A DNA stretch of 64,000 nucleotides from Amphirosellinia nigrospora (lineage: Eukaryota; Ascomycota; Sordariomycetes; Xylariales; Xylariaceae): positions 5,359,017-5,423,016 of the forward strand of contig SCHM01000004.1 in the NCBI GenBank assembly GCA_004123355.1. The letters run 5' to 3'. The position numbers and the translations under genes are program-made. How positions within the stretch are numbered: the stretch's first letter is position 1; each line of letters opens with the position of its first letter. Below are positions 1 to 9,217 of this stretch, piece by piece. The notes below the pieces were generated by a model. The model made no database searches, had not been told where the DNA came from, and worked only from the letters and a program-made list of their open reading frames with translations.

Positions 1-600
1 ATGTAAACTACGTAAGGCGAGACAAGGCTCAGCTACTGCGGGGATGCTGGCATACATCCTTTATTTGGTTAAGTGTATCTAGATGTGAGGGCGTCCCCTA
101 ATTCAACGGTATTTCTGAGAAGCCAGGGGATGGAGTGTCTTTCGTTATATATGGCACGTGGCTCGGTACCCTAGATTTGGCTGATAGCTCGCCTTGCATT
201 TCCCAATAAAAAGACGCGTTAGTACGAGTACCGCTCCACAACTTAAGGCTCGGGATAGTATTGTTAGATCTTCTAATGATTCTCTTATTGATCGATGCAA
301 GAACAATCGTAATCAACACTAGCCATACGCACAAAACTTTCCGGACGGACGGTGACAAAAAAAAAAGTGTAGAGACTCCGGATGCCGCCATTGCATTGAA
401 ACGCCGCCATGTTCCCTCCCATGCTTGCTCGTAGTATGCAGAAACCAAGGTCGTTCTTCGAGGCATCCTCTCTGTAGCATTTCCTCTTTTCTAATGTTAT
501 TTTAGACAAGCTCTTGTCTATGACTGCTCGCTCTTCTTCTTTCCTTTGTAGAGGTAATATTATGCAGGGGTCAGCCATCCTTCCGTCCAACTATCCACAT
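1..600. other. Gene-less left edge
   Basis: I see no supported gene here. Two overlapping reverse-strand reading frames between 98 and 590 have no recognisable domain and low-complexity, intron-like composition. The stretch probably holds sequence downstream of the OM14-like gene that ends at 629. Confidence 0.5.
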
Positions 601-628
601 CGCGTGAAGTAGAACATGAGAAATGCAC

Positions 629-1335
629 CTACCCTCCAAGTGCAGCCTCCAAGATACCTACGCCGAGCGCCACACCAGCCCCGATCCCAATGTTCTTCCA
701 GGTGAGTCGGCCATGCTCGTAGAGGCCGAGGGCCTTGTAGCCAAGGTAGGCGCTAACACCACAACGGCAGTGAGATTCGTCACGACAAGGGCGGTGCTGG
801 CGCCTTCGCTGAGGTCGGCGAAGAACTTGGTGACGGCGTTGTCGGCCTTGCGGGCCTTCTTGGCGCTCTTCTTCTTGGCTAGGTCGGCCTCGGCGCGGGC
901 ACGGGCGGCAGCATGGGCGGCGGTCCTCCATATCCTCCGCCTCTCCTGAGTCTCGGTCTGGATGTCCTGCTCGAGGAAGTCTGAAGGTACGGTGCGCACT
1001 GAGGGTGTATCCACGTCGACCAGGGACGACGTGCTAGCCGTCTCAGAAGGGATGATCTGGGGTGGTTGCGGGGCGGCAGCCTGGGGTAGTCTTGTAATTA
1101 GTTGGCTGTTCCTCACTTGAAGCGTAGGAGCGGTGATGCGATTTATGGTGGTTATGATGAAGTTATTCCAAGGGTGCTCCCATTCCCAGGTAGTGTGATA
1201 GACTTGGGACATACCTCCTCGGGAGTTTGTTTCGGCCCAGAGGCAGCGACGGAAGCGTACGACACTGCAAACAAAGATGCATTAGCCGGCGTTTCGTTGA
1301 CTCTAGATAGCAACTGATTTGTTTATCTACTTACT
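629..1335 (-). CDS. OM14-like mitochondrial outer membrane protein, intron-split ATG, one frame break
   Basis: The C-terminal part reads as an Om14-type membrane domain. An acidic/alanine-rich linker (ending FFADLSEGASTALVVTNLTA) is followed in another frame by VSAYLGYKALGLYEHG, LTWKNIGIGAGVALGVGILE and a stop at 629. Om14 is known as an outer mitochondrial membrane protein implicated in ribosome docking. Proposed exons are A at 1335, then 1264-1215, then 1080-629. The second exon reads SYASVAASGPKQTPEE, the usual start of these fungal proteins. Intron 1 (1334-1265) has GTAAGT, a GCTAAT branch site and TTTGCAG, and it splits the ATG as A|TG. Intron 2 (1214-1081) begins GTATGT. One base is missing near 755-762; a G added to GTGGTGTT would join the frames. 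The family call rests on remembered similarity, so an uncharacterised fungal membrane protein is the alternative. Confidence 0.7.
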
Positions 1336-1396
1336 TTTGTTGGTCGGCGAGGTGAGACGTAGATATTATAAGAAGGGCAAGAGGAGAAGGAGAGAA

Positions 1397-2560
1397 TCAA
1401 ACGAGGTGCAGGGTGCAACAGTGCCGGCAATGTGTTAATGTGTGAATTGAGTTGTCAAATTCATGTGATTGGCGAGAGGGGGGGGGTAGAAAGACGGGCC
1501 ATACGCTATATATTGCAGGTGGCAGAGGTGATAGATTGCTGTTCCTGAGCCGTGCCATCAGTGATGCCATGAGTTGTCGCGAGTGGTGCAACCTTGGCCA
1601 GGTGCAGTGCGGGACAGAAGCTCCCCCTGTCATTGGCCCCTCCGTGACGTCAAGCACGCGCTAAGTCAATTGGGCTAGCTTAGGTACGCGATAGTTGACA
1701 GAAGAAGGCCTAGACCCTCCTAAGGTACCGAGGTACTAATGAGAGTGAAACAATGTCATGGCATTCATTGAAACACCCATACTAATATGGAGAGACATGT
1801 TATTCGCCTCAATAGTTTCCTACTTTACAGACGTGACCCCTACGCCTAATCAAATCTGACTTCTTGCCGTCTTAACTCCATTTCGATTTGGTGCGCAACA
1901 TGAGCTCTATCTCTAGAAATCTTAGAATGAGCTGACTAGATGATTCCAGAAATAATGGGGATATATCAGGTCAACTAGCATATCAATCCGTGACCTAGCT
2001 ACCGAGAGGGTGACGGTGGACAAGGGGATGACACTGGAGAGGGCTCTAGACTGCTCCGGCACAGCTTCGAGATAGATTGAGGAGAAACAGAAGATCATGA
2101 ACAAAGGGAAATCGAATGGACGCGACGCTAAGACGATTGGCCAACCCGGCTCTCGACGAATTTTACTGATCGAAAGGCAGCACCATATATATAAAATGAA
2201 AAATATTGGCTGCTAGCCAACGTCCGACAAAGTTGAAGTAGATACCTTGCCTAGTTTTCTTTTTCCTTCGGTGATGGAATATTGTGATCAAGCCCTAGTC
2301 GGGCTTTTTCAAGCCTCCTCGGCCTCATTAATAAAATGCCGATTCTTGCTTCCAATTCATAGAGAGAAGTTAATGAAATATGAGAAGTGTGTGCGCAGAT
2401 GCCGAATGTCTTTAGCAAGCGCCGAACATTCGGCGCTTTGTCAGTACAACGCCGGTAGGCGCTAGCCAATGAAATGCAGCGTGGCTCCTATATGAATTGC
2501 CTACTATGGCCCAATTCGGCGGTTCCACGGCTGATCGGCGCCGAAACTTGACGTAATTCA
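1397..2560. other. Intergenic stretch upstream of the OM14-like gene
   Basis: No supported gene. The first 250 bases are probably promoter and 5' leader of the reverse-strand gene ending at 629; they are CT-rich on that strand. The rest holds short frames without domains and several AGCGCCGAA-type words, including a perfect short palindrome near 2418-2437. Confidence 0.45.
2418..2437. repeat. Short perfect palindrome
   Basis: Nine bases AGCGCCGAA are followed by CA and the exact reverse complement TTCGGCGCT. The arms can be extended imperfectly by two or three bases. It lies in non-coding DNA about 140 bases left of the larger inverted repeat. It may be an operator-like site or part of an old element; the sequence does not say which. 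Confidence 0.6.
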
Positions 2561-2571
2561 AGCCGTAAATA

Positions 2572-2940
2572 CGGAGGTCTGGGCCAAAATCACCCATTAT
2601 CCTTGACAATGGTGCAAGTGCAAATAGAAAAGATTGTATACGGTACAACGGCTTAGAGAGCAGTGTTTCGGGCCGGCAATAGTTTTAAGAATATGGACCA
2701 CTAATTACGCTATAACGTTAGCGCAGATAGGGTATAGCAAGCGCTAGCTACAGCGGAGTTCAGGGCTTAGCCTACCTGGTTGGGTAGATGCCTAGTTAGC
2801 TTCCAAGGTTATTGTTAACGCTGTCGGGCTGCCGGCGGCCCGATGGACTGCCTGCTAAGCCGTCACACCGTATATAATCTTTTCTATTTGCACTTTGCAC
2901 CATTGTCAAGGATAATGGGTGATTTTGGCCCAGACCTCCG
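2572..2940. mobile_element. MITE/foldback-like element with ~110-base inverted ends and TA duplication
   Basis: Bases 2572-2680 reappear as a reverse complement at 2832-2940 with roughly 85-90 % identity by eye. The outermost bases are CGGAGG...CCTCCG. The element is flanked on both sides by TA (2570-2571 and 2941-2942), as expected for Tc1/mariner-type insertion. The 150-base centre has no coding potential, so this is a non-autonomous copy. Differences between the arms include several G/A and C/T changes, so the copy is not recent. A 14-base word CGCCGAAA(C/G)TTGAC lies in direct orientation just outside both ends. Confidence 0.7.
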
Positions 2941-3385
2941 TAATGACTCCGTATTCCAAACGCCGAAAGTTGACTTTCATTGGAACGATTATTATCAAGT
3001 TCGCCTCCATTTTCTGGGTCTGTATTTAGTAAACCAATAATACTGCGCTTGGTGTTTAGCTCGTTTAAGATGTGGCTGGAAGCCTGTTTGTTTAGGACCA
3101 TACTTCGGAAGTTACTCTAACTCAAGAAGGGTAATAAAACAGAATGCATTTAAAATCTATATAACAATGTACTTAGTTTTATAGAACTTTACTTTATAAT
3201 GATTTATGATGTATTGGCTTTAATTATAATGAAAAGCTAAGTAGTTAAAGATATTAGCATAGGTACGGAGTACTTACCTACGTAGTTTTGCTCCTATCAA
3301 CCAACTTTTCAACTGTCATAAAAATTATAATTTCTCTCTTTAAAAGAGAGAAAAGGAATGGCTAAAAAATAGATGGTATTAACAA

Positions 3386-3476
3386 AACGGCTGCCGGAAT
3401 TGAACCGGCTCCTCCTGAGGTTCTTCACACATAGTGTTACTCCCGCTCTGGTATGCACCACTACACCATGACCGTT
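3386..3476 (-). tRNA. tRNA-like gene, isotype unresolved
   Basis: On the reverse strand, TGGTGTAGTGG matches the internal A box and GGTTCAATTCC matches the B box. The T arm pairs fully (GCCGG / CCGGC). The acceptor ends AACGGTC and AGCCGTT pair apart from one mismatch and one G-U. A TTTT stop for polymerase III follows. The span is about 91 bases, so it has either an intron or an enlarged variable arm. I could not form a convincing anticodon stem, so the anticodon is not called. A tRNA pseudogene or a tRNA-derived SINE head is possible. Confidence 0.5.
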
Positions 3477-3479
3477 TTG

Positions 3480-4080
3480 TACTTCTCTTTGTTGGTAAGG
3501 TCTACTAGAAACGGCATTTATATGATCCCACTGGTCGGCGACACCCTCTGTATTCTTATCCGCCTCCCAATCTACCTAGGTATCAGGTCAACGCTTGTAT
3601 TACCTGCCAGCCGTACTGCAAGGGCGCCAACCGCAATGGAGCGCCTTAGTGTCCAGCTTTCCTCGATCCGTCGTCGGCATCGCGTCTGAGGAGATCACTC
3701 GCGGGCTATGCTACATGCGGGCAGGGAGAGAAAGCCCTGATTCATTTTCCGAAGGCGAGCTATCTTATTACCAACGTTAATACTCGAATAGTTAACGCAT
3801 CGCCTCGTGATACTGAATTGTTCTTTGATGCCTGGCTATTTCTCTCACGCACCTCCAATGCTCCTGCATCGGCCTGGAATACATATAGATCGCGGCATCT
3901 GACTTGCACAGGAGTTAGTCGAGGAATGTTGTTAAGGGCTGTCCGTGGGGAGAAGGTTCAAAAAACGGGAATGATGTCAGCGCCAAAAAGACAAGGGGGG
4001 GAGGAGGAGGAGGATTGGCGAGTCCAATAAGTCGACGTGTCTCGTATGCAATATATACACATTATCTAATACAAAGATGG
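3480..4080. other. Intergenic stretch, nothing recognised
   Basis: Between the tRNA-like sequence and MIA40 I see only short domain-less frames and a G-rich purine stretch around 3995-4015 (GGGGGGGAGGAGGAGGAGG). Confidence 0.45.
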
Positions 4081-5280
4081 TTAAACAAATCCGCCAGCGC
4101 CTCTATGCTCCATGCCCCAGACGCTATTTTGTAGTGGTACATGCCAGATCTTTCCCACGATGCCCTTACCGTCGCAGGCTCTCCTATTTGGTCGCTGGAG
4201 ATTTGGAGGTTGCCGTTTTCGTCGCGCGTGATGCTTCTGTGACGGTGTCCTTTCTCTCTCGGGCGTTTCTTTGCCTGTCTTCCGGTCTACTTCGGTCGCG
4301 TCTGTGTCCTTGACAGGCGTTACAGTCTTATTGGAGTTCGGGGCGGAGGACCCGGTGGCCGTGGAACCTTCTGCTGAAGTATCTCTAGCCGACAGCCCCT
4401 CGGACGGTGCTCCACCAACCGCGTCTGCGGCCTCATCATCCTCGGCTAACTCGTCACCGTATACCTCAGGATGTAACCGGAAGCAATCCTGCATATGCCT
4501 ATTCTCTCGGTTAGTCGCATATGATGAGTCATGGTCCAGGGTTAGGCGTACTGAAACTTGTCGATGCAGTCCATGCCCTTGGGCTCTTCTGTCGAGTGTA
4601 CGAAGCAACTAAAGGCTGCCTTGAACTCCAGCGCAGGGGCCATCTGCCATGCCGCCTAGGCAAGGGCAAGCCCAATTGATCTCGCCGGTCTCTGGGTTGA
4701 AGGCACCCTGCTGTGCAGCCTCCTCTTCCAGGGCCTCTGGACCACCCACGTCGGCAGGTTGCTGACCATTGGTTGCCACTTCTTTGGCGGGCGCCTCGGG
4801 CGAGGTCTCGGCGGCTAACCCGGCCGTCTCGGGCCTGGGGCGGTCTTGGACTCGGCGGCGAGGGTGGCGGCTCTCTGGGCGCGGGCCTCGGCTTCTTGAC
4901 GCTTGCGTGCGACGACGGCCTCAACTGTGGGTAGATCTTCATCGGAGAAAGTGGGAGGGGGCTGTATCGTGTTGACTAGGGTTGAGCACCGTCAGCGCAT
5001 GTAGCATGATGACTACAACTACGACTACAACTACAACTACAACTATGGTGGTGAGGATGACGACGGGTATCGCATACGCTTGGGTTCTCGGCAAAGGCGG
5101 CGCTCGTGCTGTACCAATACACGGCGCCGACGGCCAGCCCCCACCTCACAGCCGAGCCCTTCCACGTCCGCTTCTTATCTGCCGGGGCGGTCGAAGCGAA
5201 TCGACGGCCGGATGCCGTGACACAGGACTGGCGAAGGGGGTCGTGATTCGCGGGGCGGACCGCACAGCTGCTCTATACAT
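4081..5280 (-). CDS. MIA40: MIA40 mitochondrial intermembrane-space import oxidoreductase, frame-broken
   Basis: This is the receptor of the disulfide relay that oxidises small cysteine proteins in the intermembrane space. The piece [19 protein letters not shown] gives the redox CPC motif. [20 protein letters not shown] and [19 protein letters not shown] give the two CX9C helices. The N-terminal part starts at ATG 5280 ([12 protein letters not shown]). It continues in another frame to [13 protein letters not shown] and a membrane anchor, [20 protein letters not shown]. An intron at 4551-4499 (53 bases, GACTAAC branch) restores FQ|HMQDCF. At least three frame changes occur: near the presequence, near 4840 (a C lost from a C run would explain it) and after the GPC motif near 4640. 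The exon joint between about 4980 and 5080 is not settled. The yeast homologue is essential, so sequence error is likelier than true loss. Confidence 0.88.
5009..5047. repeat. Trinucleotide-type simple repeat (ACTACA units)
   Basis: Tandem ACTACA/ACTACG units lie in the probable first intron of MIA40. They make an artificial threonine run on the forward strand, which is not a gene. Confidence 0.75.
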
Positions 5281-5450
5281 GGTGGACTACTGGTCGGATG
5301 GATCTGGTTCGAATGAGCGTGGGGGATGAGGGAGAATGACAATCAAGACAGGGGCCACAGCCTGCTGCGAAGAGAGAGAACTGGCTTAGGTTGGGCGAAA
5401 TGGAGAAGATTGAAGCCGGGTTTGTAAGTGTTGCTCAATCGTCACAAACC

Positions 5451-5464
5451 TTTTTTTTTTTTTT
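5451..5464. repeat. Poly-T tract
   Basis: Fourteen consecutive T lie in the intergenic region between MIA40 and the thiamine pyrophosphokinase gene. The surrounding 5290-5860 holds no supported gene and must contain the divergent promoters of the two genes. Confidence 0.9.
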
Positions 5465-5860
5465 GGGTACGTAAAACTGCGCCGGTAGCTAGCTGTAGTA
5501 CAGTGCACTTCAGGTGCATCGCTCACTGTGACCCACGTCTTGGCTTTTTCGCCGCGATGCTTTTTTAGGCACCTCATGAAAGTTCAAAAATTCATGATGC
5601 TGGACCGGGTTGGCCAGACCATCTCCGGCATTGATCAATTTACCTTCTGACATACATCTACTGTAGACGCGTACGATAGAAATATGCTTTGAACGTTCAA
5701 GTGCTTCGTCATATATAAGAGAGTGTATTTCTATCGGTCAGGTAGGTACCTAGGCAAGCAGCTTCATCAGTTCGTGTAACAAGCTTTGCAGTCTTTCCCG
5801 GGCCCTCTGATTCCATTCGCCGTCTCTCACATCACAGGTGTGGCGGTATTTCGTCCCACC

Positions 5861-6856
5861 ATGGCATCAGATTCGACAGCAGAGTCTAGTACCATAGACT
5901 GGTACCTATCAGACAACTATTAGGACATCCTGGACACGAGTTCGTTCTCATCACACTCCATCAACCCATCCGGGATCCGCTTTATTCCAGGAGCTGTGGA
6001 GCGCAGGTATCATCATCCAGTTTTTTAGCAATAAAGTCTTGGCTATAAATGATAAGTAAGCTAACACAACTTCGTTCTCGACTCTAGCCGAGATCAAGAT
6101 CGCCGCAGATGGCGGTGCTAACCAAATCTATGACTTGAGCAAGCAAATGCTTTCCAGGAACGACAAGAACAGTCCCAGGTCAAGCGAGCCATTTGTAGGT
6201 TCAAACCACATACACACCAATACCATGATACATCATAGAACTCTCCCCACTCATCATCCCATTTGAACAGAAGGACCTCGATACCATCATCGGGGACTTA
6301 GACTCGCTCACGAGAGCACGCAGCTACTTCTCGCACAGCCGCATCATCCACGACACAGACCAGTACTCGACTGACTTCGCCAAGGCGGTGCGTCTGGCGC
6401 GGCAGGAGTCGCCGGCGGGCGCGCCATCGTGTGCATGGGCGGGCTCGGCGGGCGCGTCGACCAAGGCTGAGCCAGCTGCACCACCTCTACCTGTTCCAGA
6501 GGTCGCCGATACGCCGAAGGGCGCGTGTACCTGTTGTCGGGCGACTCGCTGTCCTTCGTGCTCAAGGGCGGGCGGCGACACTGCATCCGGGTGCGCGAGC
6601 CGGGCCTCGAGGTCGGGGCTGGGTTCCGTCGCATCTCGGCCGACCCCTTCGCCAAGCACGCCGGCATCATCCCGTCGGCGAACCCTCTTCCGTCACCCTC
6701 CGGGGCTTCGAGTGGGATGTCCGGGATTGGCCGACTCAGTTTGGCACGCAGATAAGCACGAGCAATCACGTCCTGCCCGAGACCGAAGTCATCGAGGTCG
6801 AGGCGGGTAAGGACGTCTTATTCACGATAGCACTGAAGCAAGTATCCAAAGCATGA
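5861..6856 (+). CDS. THI80: Thiamine pyrophosphokinase, frame-broken
   Basis: This enzyme transfers pyrophosphate from ATP to thiamine to make the cofactor TPP in the cytosol. Recognisable blocks in order are MASDSTAESSTIDWYLSDN at the start (5861) and HEFVLITLHQPIRDPLYS. These are followed by AEIKIAADGGANQIYDLSKQ (catalytic ADGGAN), DTIIGDLDSL (DxDS), YSTDFAKAV and IVCMGGLGGRVDQG (GGxGGRxDQ signature). The last blocks are SGDSLSFVLKGGRR, AGIIPVGEPSSVTLRGFEWD and a C-terminus ending LKQVSKA, stop 6856. At least one intron ends at CTCTAG near 6088, and another lies around 6180-6271. The blocks fall in several frames and one stop interrupts the N-terminal part. Near 6471, CAAGGCTGAGC would read CAA GGC CTG AGC if one C were restored. 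The family call is firm; the gene model is not. Confidence 0.88.
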
Positions 6857-7450
6857 GATGCCCCGACGTCTAGCTTGTCTGTGCATCACTTTGTCCCATG
6901 AAGAGGTCTCCGAACCTCAACGACAAGTATCCAGCTATCAGAGTCTATGTCTTCGGCGCACAATTAGGAAGGTGATGAATACATCAACAAGGACGCTCGA
7001 AATCCGTAGAGACAACGATTTGATATCTCGCGTGGAAGACCTATGGGGAGGAGTTAGGCAGCTAACTATTCTACCCTGGGTCATGATGATGTAATGTACA
7101 CAAGTTCAGTAAAATGCAAAGCCGTCTGAGGCTGGATATGATGTATATCACAAGTGCACGGAGCAGGTGAATATCGGGAATGCCAATGGGCGCGAGACCA
7201 TGGTCAGATTGTGTTTGTTTGTTTCCCGCCGTATGCAAACCCCCGCTGAAACGCCGTGCTCCTCGCTATACACAAAAAATGCAGGACACAATTTCATGAA
7301 CCCAGACAATGAATGGTATATCCGCCATCCAATCCACCCGTACCACCCAGCTAAAGCTATCCCCTTGGCCTTGCCGTTTCCTTGCCGTCTCTTTCGTGCC
7401 TTTTGCCAACACCACCTATCGCTTATTCGGGTTGAGGATAGTCCCGTTGA
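6857..7450. other. Intergenic stretch between convergent genes
   Basis: This is the shared downstream region of the thiamine pyrophosphokinase (+) and BOS1 (-) genes. I see no supported gene; the frames at 6858-7094 and 7167-7469 have no domain. Confidence 0.5.
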
Positions 7451-7451
7451 T

Positions 7452-8278
7452 CTACCGCAGGAAATGTAAGACTAACCAGCAGAATCCGAAGAAGATAATG
7501 ACGCCGGCCCAGAAGATCACTTGTCCTGCTTGGCGCGCCGCTCGATCATGCGGATAGTATCGCCGCTGATGCCCAGCGTGTTGGCAACGCTGTACAGGCG
7601 ACGTTGCGTATTCTTGAGCATGTCACGCTGGGCCGAGGTCGCCCACACGGCCTGGCCCCGCGCGATATAGTCGTCAAGCGCCGTGTTGGTGTTGGCGAAG
7701 AAGTTCTGCTCGCGCATCGCGTGCGCCTCACGCGTGTAGTCTCCGCTACCCATGCTTAGCTGGCCGCGCCCACAACCCCCCACTGCCGTACCGGTTCGTG
7801 GGAACGCTGGTGGGTGATGAGGCGAGGCGGCGGTGGTGGCATTGGCGTAGGGTTCTCGGGCGTCGCGGCAGCAAAGGGTCGGCGGCCGAGCAGCTCAGAG
7901 CGGTTCTGGTCATGTGCGGCGTCGTCTCGCAGCGTTTTCAGCCCGTCCAGCTGTGCGCGAAACTGGCCCAGCTCGCTGCGGAAGTTGCGCAACCGCTCAT
8001 GGGCCTTCTCCTGTTTGGCCGGGTTGAGCTCCTGCTTTGCCAAGGTCGAGTATTCGTCTAGCGTGCGCGAGAATGTGGTCAGAGAGGCGGACAGTGAGCC
8101 GAGGGCGGCGGGTGTGGGCGCGCCATCGGAGCCGGAGAGGTTAGCGAGGTCGCGCTTGATGGATGTAGACTGCTTCAGCGCAGAGTTGAATTGCGTATTC
8201 TGGTGAAAAACGATGCAGTTAGAAACCGGGACTAGGCTGGCGAGGTACCAGCTCGCGCGTGGTGGGCCATCTCACCAT
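7452..8278 (-). CDS. BOS1: BOS1-type Qb-SNARE of ER-Golgi transport, intron directly after ATG
   Basis: Bos1 (GOSR2 family) sits on ER-derived vesicles and acts in fusion with the Golgi. Exon 1 is only the ATG (8278-8276). It is followed by an intron, 8275-8200, with GTGAGA, a TCTAAC branch site and CACCAG. Exon 2 starts NTQFNSALKQSTSIKRDLAN. An N-terminal helical region leads to the SNARE helix (TREAHAMREQNFFANTNTAL through MLKNTQRRLYSVANTLGISG). The C-terminal anchor WIFWAGVIIFFGFCWLVLHF ends at the stop at 7452-7454. Two frame breaks are seen. Near 7850 the frame shifts at a C run before YANATTAASPHHP. Near 7530, AAGTGATCTTC would be AAG TGG ATC TTC with one G restored. Both look like single-base losses in short runs. 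Confidence 0.88.
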
Positions 8279-8279
8279 G

Positions 8280-9113
8280 GTGTATGCTGTTAGCTGTCGG
8301 AGGCAAGATTGGGGTGGAAGGAGTGTGTAAGAATTCGGCTAAGGGAAGTGTAGAGCCATAAATCTATGTGCCTGCTACAACTAAGACGGCTTAGCTTCGG
8401 CGTCGATCAGGAGAACGAATTACTGTAATGGCGTATGCTGCCTCTCCTGTATCTACATAGTAGTACCGTATTGTGAACAGAAAGGAAACAACTGTACACG
8501 TAGCGCAGGATACCAGTGTAAGTACGGCACTATATTTCTTTACCGCCTGCTCAAAGTGGCATAGGAGGTAGGCGGCACGGGCATGTGCTAGGGACCACAG
8601 TCTGCTCTAGCAGCTGGCTCAAAGCACAGTGACGTACTGCAGCAGCCCTACTCTACCTGAGGCAGTACTCGACGACGATGCAACCGGACTCGTTCGGTTA
8701 TGTCTATTTATGTCTACTTTTCTCCTTCTAGAAATTTTCTTTCGGGTGATCGTGGGGCCTCAACTTAATTGCATAGAAACGGCTTAACCTGCCTAATTGG
8801 CCTCACATGCAATGTATATCTTTACCTACTTAAGGAGCTGTGAGACATATACGACTATGCACCCTCCCATAGCCGAAACGGCTCCGAAGCCTGCCACGCT
8901 ACTTTCTAATGATACCTGTATTTGCGAGACCTAGGTGCCGACATGAGTATCCACGCGTTCGACTACCCACTGAATACCCTTGTGCCGTACTGCATCGAGA
9001 GTACCTATGAGATCGTTTCTACCAGCCTGGTTGGACCTCTTTGGGCTACCCATCTGGGCCGAAGCCGGCTATACGCCTATGGTGGTACCGCCTATGCCAT
9101 GTTAGATCGGTGG
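8280..9113. other. Intergenic, divergent promoter region
   Basis: This lies between BOS1 (-) and the DHA1 transporter (+). No supported gene is present; the frame at 8922-9143 lacks any domain. TATA and start-proximal elements for the transporter lie at its right end. Confidence 0.5.
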
Positions 9114-9120
9114 TATATAA
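9114..9120 (+). promoter_or_regulatory. TATA box of the DHA1 transporter
   Basis: TATATAA, continued by AGGA, lies 98 bases before the transporter ATG, a usual fungal spacing. A CT-rich stretch follows before the start codon. Confidence 0.5.
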
Positions 9121-9217
9121 AGGATAGGTCTATCCTGGTATAAAGTGACCCCGATCTCGACCATCTCACCGCTAAAACGTCGAGGGCACCAGTTCAGACA
9201 TCTTTCGAAATACAAAG

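Noticed and set aside
4982-5329. Forward frame with a run of eleven threonines
   Set aside because: Generated by a simple repeat inside the probable MIA40 intron and presequence antisense.
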